A stretch of DNA of 64,000 nt from Caryophanales bacterium UBA1737 (GTDB lineage Bacteria; Bacillota_I; Bacilli_A; ML615J-28; CAG-313): NCBI GenBank assembly GCA_002315915.1, contig DCIB01000002.1, positions 1 to 64,000 on the forward strand, read 5' to 3'. Each line of letters begins with the position of its first letter. Position 1 is the first letter of the stretch. Positions 12,401 through 19,036 of this stretch are shown here, piece by piece. The position numbers were made by a program, and so were the translations under genes. The notes under the pieces are model-generated. The model did no database searches, had not been told where the DNA came from, and saw nothing but the letters and a program-made list of their open reading frames with translations.

Positions 12401-15149
12401 TAAAGTAACAGTATTATCTTATAAATATAGTGTTGGTATTCAAATCATAAATAAATCAGATCCATCAAATGAAATAGTTGTAACTAATAACTATGCGGTT
12501 AGTGATAATGAAGGTGAATACACTATTAATCCAATGGAGATTAATGTTAAAACATCAAGTTATGATATTACTTATGAAGGAATATCTGAAGGTGCTAAAT
12601 ATCAACAATTTAATTTATTAGATAAAGATAATAATAATATTGTTTTACCTACTGGTGAAGAATTTAGAATAAATGAATCTTTATCACTAAAATTATTTGA
12701 GAATGTTGTATCTCAATCAAAAACAACTTCTGCAAATAAGTTTAAAAACTATTTATTCTTAGAATTATATATTAATAATGTTAAACAAAATATTAATACT
12801 AATAATCCTACATTTACAAATTATAATTTAACTTATACTTATGGTGATATTAATATAAATAAACTTACTTTATATTATGAAATTGTAGATAATAGTAAAA
12901 CTTATGATGGATTATCTACACTTCCTACTAATTTAATAAATGTATATTCTGATGAATTATGTACAACTTTATGGAGTGGAAGCGAAGTATTTAGTGTATC
13001 TAGTAGTACTATTAAACAAATTACTAAATGGGTAAATTCTGAAGAAGTAGAATTTATTAAAAATAATGCTGTTGCATTAAATTCTGGTAAGTATGAAATA
13101 ACAATAAATACTATTTCTAAAACTATTGTAGTTGCAAGTTATCCTGAAATGAATCTAGATAATTATATTACTCTAGTTAATACGTCTTTATCTAATGTTT
13201 CTAATTATGAAATTAATAGATATAATTTAACACTTACTACTTTAGATAATCCTGATCCACCACTATTTGCTTCGGTAACAAATCCTATTGTATATAAATC
13301 TTATCAATTAAATAACTCAACTGGTTATTTAACTGTAATTAATGGAGCAGTTAATGAAACTAAAGGATTAGCTCTTCCAGATACACTAATATCTGAACCT
13401 ACATTTGCAACATCATTTATCCCATATATAGATAATGATAATAACTACATTACTTCTGTAGATAACGTTTTAAAAATTAAAATAGAAAATTCTACTAAAG
13501 AAGATGTTACAAATAATTATAATATAACAAGTGTATATGGTAAATTAAGAACTACTACTACTCTAGATTTAGCAAAGGCTGATTATTTTATATATGGTAC
13601 AAAAACTATTTCAAGACAAATAGTAGATACTGAACCTAGATTTGTATTTGAGTTTAATACAAATGGTGTTGATGTTAGATATGAATGTGATTTAGCAGTT
13701 AAGTTTAATTTAAGTAATACTCCATTAGGAATTGTTACTGAAATAGTTGGTGCTGGTACATATATGTTTAATATAGTAAAGACTACTATTTCATTAAATG
13801 GTGAAGTGTTGCCAGAAGATGATTTAACTATAACTAATAAATCATATACTATATCTGTTGGTCAAAGAGAAATAGCTGTTAAAGCAAAAGATTTTGAATT
13901 TACATTTGATAATTCAACTCATATTATAGAGAATTCCTATAATAATCCTATATATGAATTTGTTGATTTCTCAACATGTACAATATCAAAACGTCCTATT
14001 TTATCTTCAACTATTTATGGAACTATATATAATACTTTAGCTGATGGCGATTATATGTATGTTTATTTCAAAAATTCATCTAAGATACCAACATTTAATG
14101 CTGGATCATATAGTTTAATGATTGAATATTATGAAATTAGACATATGAATAAAGATCCATTAACAGGTGAATATGATCCTAATAGTTACACAGTTATCGC
14201 TGATAATCATTATGATACTACAAATGATTCATATATAGTTTATTATGAATACGATATGGATAATGTAAACTCCAATGGATATACTAACTTAAGAAGTTTA
14301 TCTAAAATCTTAAATAGATTATGCGAAATTAATACTAAACAATTCTCATATCTTTCATCATCTACTGATCCATTAAAAGCTGATGCTAGAGCAAAAGCCT
14401 TTAATAAAGTATTACAAACTAAATGGGATGCATCATGTAAGATAAATAGATTTAAGATTAATATATCTACAGGTAGTTCAACTGTTACTTATAAACAAGA
14501 TAATGATTTATTAAATTATAATCAATTATCTGATTATAAATTAGAAAATAAAAACTATACTATCTTTAACGCAACAGGTGTTGATAATTTAGGTAATTAT
14601 TATTTTGATATTAATGGTGAAAGATTTACATTTACACCAATAACATTTAAATCAATTTATACAGGTAGTGCTGATAATGATATTACAAAATTTACATTAT
14701 CAAGTAATTCAAATACATATGATTGTACAAGTAGTAAAGGTAATTTTGAATTATCATATACTGATGGAGTTTCTTCAACTAAAGGTAAACTTACTATTAC
14801 TCCGCTTGATATAATTATAAATATTGATTCTCATACAGGTAATGATGATGTAAAAATATATGTTGGAGAATATGGTTCTTCAAAATATAAAACATATACT
14901 CTAGAAGGAAGCCTTGCAGCTGGAGATACATTAACTATTAAGAATTATAGAGTTTATACAATTAACTCTAACCCTAAAAATGTTGTTGAAGTTACAGAAT
15001 TTGATGCCTCTACACAATATAATACTTATGAAATAAATTTATTAAGTAGCGATTATGTAATTAAACGAACATTAACTTCTGGAAAAACTTTAACTGTTAC
15101 TGCAGGATATAACATTACTGTTGTATCTGGTTATATTACAATATTTTAA
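3486..15149 (+). CDS. giant (3887 aa) membrane-anchored MBG/YDG repeat protein
   Basis: The start has a strong site (AAAGGAGG at about 3471) and the N-terminus has about 24 polar residues, then one transmembrane segment (about 25-44), so the bulk should be outside the cell. The remaining 3840 residues are a long series of diverged modules of roughly 80-130 aa. Each has a YDGL-type motif after a basic/Thr strand (KTYDGL recurs, e.g. in the modules coded near 4187, 11930, 12245 and 12900), a (H/N)AGTY-type motif (more than 20 recognisable variants), an NDYN or NNYxI motif and a closing xGxLTIxK strand. This is the MBG/YDG layout of bacterial surface proteins. There is no LPXTG, choline-binding or SLH element, so retention presumably relies on the N-terminal anchor. 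No enzymatic domain is visible. Adhesin or cell-surface scaffold is inferred; the ligand is unknown. Confidence 0.75.
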   Translation: MLYEMYEQKLTKKYNFKVLLFKLRYLIITVSVVLVGLFTAFAVTKGNLKEEDIVISIPLSDEGKYVLNYGDSFDIEATAYFSDVKVQYLDKNTSTWTYNKPNKAGEYEFRFVTKKLFGEEYSDAYSITINQIELALEITSTSFVYGNDSTIRLKTIDYTSLADGDYFDYETTTYNHDFVTNVNTTNLSIDKLVIRNTSGEDVTSSYYITYPEEKEVTVLKRNVTLRVINNNLSKTYDGLIIDNNELLNNYTYDTLPYGDKLTYNNVLFITNPNNKNVNFYQYKLDKDSILINDSTDLLYFYNFSIDSSTYRISKKDITINTLSSDSHIYNAEEFSYAYFDDAVNNSLISGDHIEINSNTITKVKYACSNIDNVFSVSIFDSNNDNVSNNYNISYVYGKLGVQKRLFEYSSLSDEKVYDGLPLFNNNVNYNITLFDNEEVIVDSYKEIKYVSETSLNNNELSVHIYNSTLSNSENELLKNSYDYSQISKGSLTITKRSITLNNKVNSIDETYKASNFDAATYLSNFEVLENQSINCSALLLSDNISLESYFDTNVRNVDTYVLKVKLNDSLNRLSNYDVDDLPTITFNVNKKEITLELLSQEFTYKGDIQEFDNTNFNIYDTNSIIWNSSDELTINTLIEYDNNVNSTTIDYILHAGNYTASINSSNPLNGDNAYNYDVISCNDLDFIVNKYNINITADKCDDYIYDGSYYDKEISWITDKSLLGSDEIDSISIKYLIGLNEYQQVLHAGTYDIEITSVNNSNNEFLNNDYNFIFNTKINGLTIKQKELVIIPSINDLNYIYTSNDLLDDYDFTQYSIVTGSLCTPVDTNITDTLAVTCSCYDEYKTSNTTCINKGTYYIMIDSYIVSNDYLVKELKSTKVEVSPRSVDIIFTSNLSKKYSGTNTLFSDLLTIDSSCESTYTCYYDGLDSTSNKLLGTDTIVITDVLYDYTHDSANNIITNQVTTAKHAGIYDIYVKSYEFTSGNSDNYVINISKNDLDNNSYTYGTLTINKVDAVISAVSMDDLTNGYDAVNHKYNIKSYSVLVDNTYNYFLDSLNESLILDEDDCLFERFLDGFGSIVSESSEGYALNAGTYYITAKSYSNPSEYLENDYNISFASKDSNVTFNIPKRQVYIYPKEMSNITYNAEDYNYTDYGSLSSFYAKINGLNNIYDSRLLKESETLSLASVYFRYVNYSNGSSTNDYNDYNVLRNAGTYKVYATNIDYLNINSVVDNNYTFDCVTPSDAITVSSINVSKCIITILSKTQSSKIYKASSYSTVDDVSKYTAYINGNYNTPLDSCLLDGETSTFSISTLKYYLKTNNKFASTPTSAVNVGTYAVEVNEFDTDDLFKNNYSYSFNIPSSNQISIPTFEITKRSVVITPITKSDITYNACDYNYNSFNSSDDASMFTAEIDGYLDSYTNHLLKEDETLILNLDFIVDEVASSTIKHAGTYKLTAASNTFTSNNNAVLSNYDLTLSDTSVYWTINPADIYILPTDLDDVTYDGKYKYPTSNLFTAIDDSLNEYENHLFDSSEVLTLNLKFRFNSTIVDHAYHAGDYDIIVDSISYDTTNNNTKYIGNDYNFTYCEGSFTIDPLQITIVNDANGKDEYTYIFNNLNRVPSSLLDDYCVTSDNKIVSMKDDGTPDIIYVNSSIKKYVTNEYVASFDAKHAGLYILDGALSCDANTILSDYGIELIEVSVTINKRNVYVYGNSMTSIYYDGLNHSYISPATFNAKAYMDKDLDGVNESGYAESVSNAIPYSDSVLNPSFVFVTSINQSLVKNAGTYNIEFDDSLTDTSLFDEDFIFESNIGEELPTFTILKRPIKISPNSTSITFDSTYHQIDSDYPYTLTVYDEDEEEYISRGLYSTDVVKSISGHLEDTLNSYEKIIHVGTYDVLFDEVEISNNYDISLTTTNDSTYTISQYTLYVSAISNETVPYKNDEYKESDYPVNKDLLNDTTGRYEFINSTTLFEDNKYTSNICFIDSKDSTITYNAVKEVGTYYIGQNNISIIYTDKDNNKIDVTSDYDIHVLEDKEFIINCRDIYIDLLSQNLTYAGTNIEYKYNSTYQYSLNCPEDNKLSKDSVLNIVFKYTDEDGNSVTPINAGSYYLEIDYSKSSIMSGNANILDQYNLIVGNSLSYLQSISDPNALSLAAKLIISKKNVTITLPDLSYTYNGSEFTISSIESDVSKNTAISGLCDDDKISYIYKILVFDKLLNKLSDPCLHASDAGYSYFISPDTDSLNGYPNGYKFVVGSNDNYIVKYDQSSNLTINRLTVNVTPTSNYSREYNGLSFIGDDLNNFSFTIKNSNNEDVAFTEKNIFASSITTNATKNVGTYKVKAKAIGCSDSNYVANDYSFNYVQGSWKITARPITIDTNNISITYGDSTDIYLTNKTTDLVNRQFTLDSNSKSIIDGDYLLIKLKYLKDKVSCTPFHVGSYDIAISTITNNDLYKDKNDNYEITLKSSTLTINKFNVSLYLDNYNTYYGSDISKVSYKVKFDTISKLPHNDQFDNVIPTYSTLNPTSVGVYNANIPDLTKLVISSKVSKAETGLLSDYNITESSVNQGKLYINKVYAEVTFDDGKNTSLYTFNRKYQTPIYSFVYYYYANNLTTGTKNDISNNIKSLFDVTYSIGYTHTVNDTPVKETKVAHAGTYALSVDNLIVKKNNVVVTDSSSSFEIVTVGDAHYFNIKCYEIIFSVNSAYLTYDGIGLNASSSAYKFNNKLGNDVITGSTKLLDSTKTIELSKCYHAGTYYYMLSNILTVTSVTEDGFDVTSNASDYALKNYSDATKYGQIIIAKASVEIAMNFVDNNKSKTYDGLEVILDPVTDHYYINDTESNVYSNDTFNAAYKIEYYDELAKSYKTYTKPNMIDAYKYRISISNIYSINSTDNHSSLNDYDIKIQESSYSYYTINKLPITIKYIELSKTYDGLPMFDWTVTNTSDLVDLSDCVLGSGDEVFVSPSYSNIANETNVRRDTDKVTVLSYKYSVGIQIINKSDPSNEIVVTNNYAVSDNEGEYTINPMEINVKTSSYDITYEGISEGAKYQQFNLLDKDNNNIVLPTGEEFRINESLSLKLFENVVSQSKTTSANKFKNYLFLELYINNVKQNINTNNPTFTNYNLTYTYGDININKLTLYYEIVDNSKTYDGLSTLPTNLINVYSDELCTTLWSGSEVFSVSSSTIKQITKWVNSEEVEFIKNNAVALNSGKYEITINTISKTIVVASYPEMNLDNYITLVNTSLSNVSNYEINRYNLTLTTLDNPDPPLFASVTNPIVYKSYQLNNSTGYLTVINGAVNETKGLALPDTLISEPTFATSFIPYIDNDNNYITSVDNVLKIKIENSTKEDVTNNYNITSVYGKLRTTTTLDLAKADYFIYGTKTISRQIVDTEPRFVFEFNTNGVDVRYECDLAVKFNLSNTPLGIVTEIVGAGTYMFNIVKTTISLNGEVLPEDDLTITNKSYTISVGQREIAVKAKDFEFTFDNSTHIIENSYNNPIYEFVDFSTCTISKRPILSSTIYGTIYNTLADGDYMYVYFKNSSKIPTFNAGSYSLMIEYYEIRHMNKDPLTGEYDPNSYTVIADNHYDTTNDSYIVYYEYDMDNVNSNGYTNLRSLSKILNRLCEINTKQFSYLSSSTDPLKADARAKAFNKVLQTKWDASCKINRFKINISTGSSTVTYKQDNDLLNYNQLSDYKLENKNYTIFNATGVDNLGNYYFDINGERFTFTPITFKSIYTGSADNDITKFTLSSNSNTYDCTSSKGNFELSYTDGVSSTKGKLTITPLDIIINIDSHTGNDDVKIYVGEYGSSKYKTYTLEGSLAAGDTLTIKNYRVYTINSNPKNVVEVTEFDASTQYNTYEINLLSSDYVIKRTLTSGKTLTVTAGYNITVVSGYITIF

Positions 15150-15162
15150 AATGAATTAAAAA

Positions 15163-15193
15163 GAGTGATACTTTGTATCACAAAGTATCACTC
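15163..15193 (+). terminator. strong hairpin after the giant surface gene
   Basis: A perfect 13-bp inverted repeat (arms 15163-15175 and 15181-15193, 5-nt loop) lies 14 bases after the giant gene's stop. It is not followed by a T tract, so it could be an RNA-stabilising or processing hairpin rather than a classic intrinsic terminator. Confidence 0.5.
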
Positions 15194-15199
15194 CTTGAT

Positions 15200-15253
15200 A
15201 ATTCGATAATATGAGTATAGTAAGACTGAATGATATACTCATGTTATCGAATT
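15200..15253 (+). promoter_or_regulatory. 20-bp-arm inverted repeat in the leader of the next gene
   Basis: Arms 15200-15219 and 15234-15253 pair over 20 bp with a single G-U wobble, enclosing a 14-nt loop. The structure ends only a few bases before the Shine-Dalgarno (GAAAGGA, about 15258-15264) of the gene at 15272. It directly follows the hairpin at 15163-15193, giving two long stem-loops in a 122-base gap. A role in differential expression or mRNA processing between the giant gene and the downstream genes is inferred. Confidence 0.55.
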
Positions 15254-15271
15254 ACATAGAAAGGATTAATT

Positions 15272-16966
15272 ATGAAAAAATTTAAAGATTACTTTAAAAA
15301 AGCTTCTAAATTATCTAAAGAAACTTTAAAAAATAAAAAGAATTTACGATCATTTTTTGCATCGCTTATATTAAATATATTGACAATACCTTTATTTATA
15401 TTTAAACCAATAGTAAGTGTTGCAAATGTAAATATATTAAAACAAATTGATAGAAAAGAAACTATTGATTTAAATAAATCTACAGAACATATAAATAATT
15501 CTAATACTTATAAAAAAATGTTATATGCATGGTGTTCTAAAGCATTAATATTTTTAGGAAATATTATTGCTATTGGAGGAATAGGTTTCTTAGTATCATT
15601 TCTAATTTCAAAAATAGATAATGTACTTATGAGCTTTGGATTATATAATACATGTATTTTGGCATATGCAACTTTAATAATATTTTCTTTAATATTAATT
15701 AAATATATAATTAAATATTTTAAGTCTAGAATACCTTTAAGATTTATTATAAATATGTATCCAGATTATTCTGTAGATGAAATAATAGCTAAATCTGGAT
15801 ATCAAATGTCAAGACATGCTAGAAAGATATTATTTATTAATTTCTTATTTATCTTAATACCTGTTGCTATATTTGTAGCATGTGGTGTTGGATGGAGTGC
15901 ATTTTGTTATAATGTTTTATCTAAAGTTATAACTAGAAAAAATGTTGGATCAAACTATCTAAATATATCTAATGCTTTTGCTGGATTATCTTATCCTATC
16001 ACCATTTTAACAGTATTATTATTCAGTCCTAGAATACTACTTACAATGGGATTAGTACAATATTATGTAATAAGTGAAGAATTACCTAATGTTAAACCAG
16101 AAGTTGATTATAAAGATATTGAATTTATTATTAATAAACGTGTAAGTATTAAGAAAAAACAACAAGATGGTAAAAATCTTGATGTTGTTGATTTGTTTGA
16201 TGAAGATTCTATATTATTAAATGCTAATCCACTTCCTAAACCTGGAGAATCAAATCTTGATAATTTAGAAAATAATCTTAAAGAAAATACTGAATCAACT
16301 ATTGATATAGAAGATAATGTTAATAATATGTTTAATAAAGAAGAAGCAGAAGAACAAATTATTGAAAATGTTGTTAAAGAAGAACCTCTAAAAGAAGAAG
16401 TTGTTGATGCTCCTGTTGAAGATGTTAAAGAAGAAGTAATAACTGAAGAAGTAACAGATAAAGTAGAAGATACTGCTACAGAAGTAACTAATGAAGAAGC
16501 CACTGGTATAGAAGTTACTGAAGCAACTACTCCTACTATAAATGATATGTATTCAGCTTCATCGCAAGAAGTATCAACTCCAATGTTTAATGAAGTAACA
16601 GATAAAGTAGAAGAAGAACAAGTTACTGAAGAAGTAAGTTCAAAAGAAGAATCTAACGAAATATCTGCTAAAGATTTAAAACCTTATATTGTAAAAGCAA
16701 AACAATTTAATAAAAATAAAGTAAAAGAAAATACTACAAGAACTAAGGAAATAAATGGTCGATTAAAAGAATTAAATAAATCACTTACATCTTTAGATAA
16801 AATGATGGAATCAAATCCAGATAATGTAGATCAAGATGTATATAATAAGTTAAAAAATGAACAAAATTCTTTAAATGAAGAATTATCTAATATTTTAGCT
16901 TATGTAGAAAAAGATCCAGAAGTTCTTGCAAAAGAATTATATCTTGAAGAAAAAGGAGATAAATAA
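15272..16966 (+). CDS. polytopic membrane protein with acidic, coiled-coil C-terminal tail
   Basis: The 564-aa protein has a basic N-terminus, then several hydrophobic segments (about residues 30-50, 88-112, 118-148, 186-215 and 240-265). After about residue 290 comes a soluble tail. Residues about 330-465 are strikingly acidic with EEV/EVT/KEE runs and a twice-repeated EVTDKVE; residues about 470-555 are predicted helical and Lys/Glu/Asn-rich, suggesting a coiled coil. I do not recognise the family. It sits in the surface-protein block, 6 bases before the next gene. A role as a membrane organiser or export accessory for the anchored giant proteins is possible, but that is inferred from position only. 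Confidence 0.6.
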   Translation: MKKFKDYFKKASKLSKETLKNKKNLRSFFASLILNILTIPLFIFKPIVSVANVNILKQIDRKETIDLNKSTEHINNSNTYKKMLYAWCSKALIFLGNIIAIGGIGFLVSFLISKIDNVLMSFGLYNTCILAYATLIIFSLILIKYIIKYFKSRIPLRFIINMYPDYSVDEIIAKSGYQMSRHARKILFINFLFILIPVAIFVACGVGWSAFCYNVLSKVITRKNVGSNYLNISNAFAGLSYPITILTVLLFSPRILLTMGLVQYYVISEELPNVKPEVDYKDIEFIINKRVSIKKKQQDGKNLDVVDLFDEDSILLNANPLPKPGESNLDNLENNLKENTESTIDIEDNVNNMFNKEEAEEQIIENVVKEEPLKEEVVDAPVEDVKEEVITEEVTDKVEDTATEVTNEEATGIEVTEATTPTINDMYSASSQEVSTPMFNEVTDKVEEEQVTEEVSSKEESNEISAKDLKPYIVKAKQFNKNKVKENTTRTKEINGRLKELNKSLTSLDKMMESNPDNVDQDVYNKLKNEQNSLNEELSNILAYVEKDPEVLAKELYLEEKGDK

Positions 16967-16971
16967 TATAT

Positions 16972-17679
16972 ATGTTTTATTTTAAAATGTTATTTATAAT
17001 AGGCTTAATACTATTTGTATTAAGTTTAGTATTACTAATTTTTAAACAATATCGTAAGAATATATTTTATTATCCTTATGAAAAAGATAATTTAATTGCT
17101 ACTAAACGTGATGAAGGATATAAAAATTATATATATACAACTCATGGCGAAACATCTAAATATATGAATAAGTATGTAATATCTAATTCATCTTATGATA
17201 AAACACTTATATGTCATTTTAATACACCTTATGAAAAGATATCATATTATATTGTTGAATATAATGTTATTCATAAACCAATAAGAGTATTAGAAGTAAT
17301 TGAAAGAAATACTGCAAATAATTCTAAAGTAATAATTCTTTCTAAGAATTGTAAAGATGTTAATGTATTTGTAAAATCTGTTAATGAATGTGATGTAAAT
17401 GGTTTAATTATTAAACCATTAAACAAAAAAAGAATTAATAAGTATTCATTTGTTTCTAGTTTATTATATATGTCAATAGTATTTATTGCAGATTACTTAA
17501 TACCAAAACTTATATTACAAGAAAAAGCTACTACATTTTATTTAAATTGGGTTAATTTAACTATAGTTGGAGTTGGTGTATTTATATTTTTATTACATTG
17601 GATAACAACTGCTATTAAATTAAAACAAAGAAATTTAGAAAATAGAGCAGGAGGAGTAGTTGATTATGAGTTCTACTAA
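16972..17679 (+). CDS. three-segment membrane protein with extracytoplasmic beta domain
   Basis: The 235-aa product has one N-terminal transmembrane segment (about 5-25), a mostly beta soluble region (about 45-150) and two C-terminal transmembrane segments (about 158-180 and 190-213). The soluble region contains an aromatic/hydrophobic strand pattern (SYYIVEYNV, then VFVKSVN) that resembles the N-terminal domain of the protein encoded immediately downstream (FTFLVKEFD, then AYIEVELKK), so the two may share a fold. The start is backed by GGAG at 16955-16958 and an AT-only spacer. It overlaps the next gene by 14 bases. Function is unknown; the tight spacing suggests it works with its neighbours. 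Confidence 0.6.
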   Translation: MFYFKMLFIIGLILFVLSLVLLIFKQYRKNIFYYPYEKDNLIATKRDEGYKNYIYTTHGETSKYMNKYVISNSSYDKTLICHFNTPYEKISYYIVEYNVIHKPIRVLEVIERNTANNSKVIILSKNCKDVNVFVKSVNECDVNGLIIKPLNKKRINKYSFVSSLLYMSIVFIADYLIPKLILQEKATTFYLNWVNLTIVGVGVFIFLLHWITTAIKLKQRNLENRAGGVVDYEFY

Positions 17680-18997
17680 TATGGTTAGAAAAATAAAATA
17701 TAATGAATCTAATCCTCAAGTAATTTCTTTACAAGAATATGTAATATTTACTAAAGAAGAATCAAATGATAAATATATTGTATTTAAATTTAATAATTCT
17801 GTTAATCAAAAGTTAGTATCATTTACTTTTTTAGTTAAAGAATTTGATTCTAATAAAAACTTATTAGAAGAAATAACTCTTACTACTAAAGATGAAATGT
17901 TTGATGAAAATGCAACATTCATTCCAAAAGCAAAGCTTCTTGCAAATAAATGTTGTGCATACATAGAAGTTGAATTAAAGAAAGCATCATTTGAAAGAAG
18001 TATATGGGAAAATGGGGAATTTATTGATATTCGTCATCCTATTGAAGAATTTGATTCTATATCTAAAAAAATAGAAGATGATCAAGCAGCTGCTGATCAA
18101 AAAGATATTGAAAAAATTAAAAAGAATGAAAAATTAAGAAAAGCTAAGCTTGAACAACAAGAAAAGAATAACGCAAAAGAAGAAAAGAAATTAGCTGGTA
18201 AGAATATTAATGTAGAAGATATCACTAATACTAATAAACCAACAGGATCTATGATAACTTCAATTATTATGACAGCTTTATGTGTTATTGCAATAGTAGT
18301 ATTTTCTATGTATGCAAAGATTAATAACTTAATAAGCGATATTACAATAGATGACATTACATATCAAGTTAATACTAATGATTGTTATATTACTAAATAT
18401 ACTGGAAATGGCGTTAATGTAGTAGTACCTGATACTATTGATGGTAAACCTGTTACTCAAGTACAATCAAATGCATTTTCTTATTCTTTAATACAAAATA
18501 TTACATTCCCAGCAAGTGTTATTTCCATTGGAAATAATGCATTTGATTCGGCATTTCTATTAAGTAAAGTAGAATTTAAAGGAATTAATATAACTATTAA
18601 TGCTGAAGCATTTAAAAACTGTATTAAATTAAAAGAAATTGTGGCAGGAGATAATCTATCAAAGATTGGTATTTTTGGTACTGATTGTTTTTATGGTTGC
18701 GAAAGTTTAGAATCATTTAAATGGAACGGAACTATAAATGTTACAGGTAATTTCTTTTATAATTGTAAAAATTTAAAAGAAATTAGATTACCTAATGGAA
18801 CTTTAAATAAATATACTTTATCTGGATGTGTAACATTAGAAAAAGTTTATTGTTCAAAAATTAATAATACTTTATATATGTATCAATTATTTGGGAGTTC
18901 GTTATCAAGTGTTCCTGCATCATTTAGCCAAATATATATAAGTACTGGAACATATCCTACTTATACAGGGTTAAATTTAAATATTGCAGCATTCTAA
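17666..18997 (+). CDS. membrane-anchored BspA-type leucine-rich-repeat protein
   Basis: I place the start at the ATG at 17666, not the in-frame TTG at 17660, because AGGAGGAG (17649-17656) is nine bases from the ATG. The roughly 443-aa protein has an N-terminal beta domain (about 1-135, with the VKEFD motif), a highly charged Lys/Glu helical linker (about 137-180), a single transmembrane segment (about 196-216) and a C-terminal region (about 225-440) of BspA/LRR_5-type repeats: IxNxAFxxxxxLxxVxF, then CxxLKEI, CESLESF, CKNLKEI and CVTLEKV. By topology the repeats should be extracellular, where such repeats usually mediate binding to proteins or host surfaces. The linker could form a cytoplasmic coiled coil. 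It follows a related membrane protein in the same block. Confidence 0.8.
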   Translation: MSSTNMVRKIKYNESNPQVISLQEYVIFTKEESNDKYIVFKFNNSVNQKLVSFTFLVKEFDSNKNLLEEITLTTKDEMFDENATFIPKAKLLANKCCAYIEVELKKASFERSIWENGEFIDIRHPIEEFDSISKKIEDDQAAADQKDIEKIKKNEKLRKAKLEQQEKNNAKEEKKLAGKNINVEDITNTNKPTGSMITSIIMTALCVIAIVVFSMYAKINNLISDITIDDITYQVNTNDCYITKYTGNGVNVVVPDTIDGKPVTQVQSNAFSYSLIQNITFPASVISIGNNAFDSAFLLSKVEFKGINITINAEAFKNCIKLKEIVAGDNLSKIGIFGTDCFYGCESLESFKWNGTINVTGNFFYNCKNLKEIRLPNGTLNKYTLSGCVTLEKVYCSKINNTLYMYQLFGSSLSSVPASFSQIYISTGTYPTYTGLNLNIAAF

Positions 18998-19036
18998 ATA
19001 TAATAAATAAATTTTTTGAAAGGAGCAAAACTGTTT

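Noticed and set aside
3486..15149. Sequencing or assembly artefact explaining the 3887-codon frame
   Set aside because: The frame has a consistent module structure with drifted, non-identical repeats, so it is not a collapsed or falsely joined array.
16108..16503. Minus-strand open frame of 131 codons opposite the acidic tail of the 15272 gene
   Set aside because: A mirror of GAA/GAT-rich codons: the product is almost only Ser/Thr/Leu/Val and there is no ribosome site.
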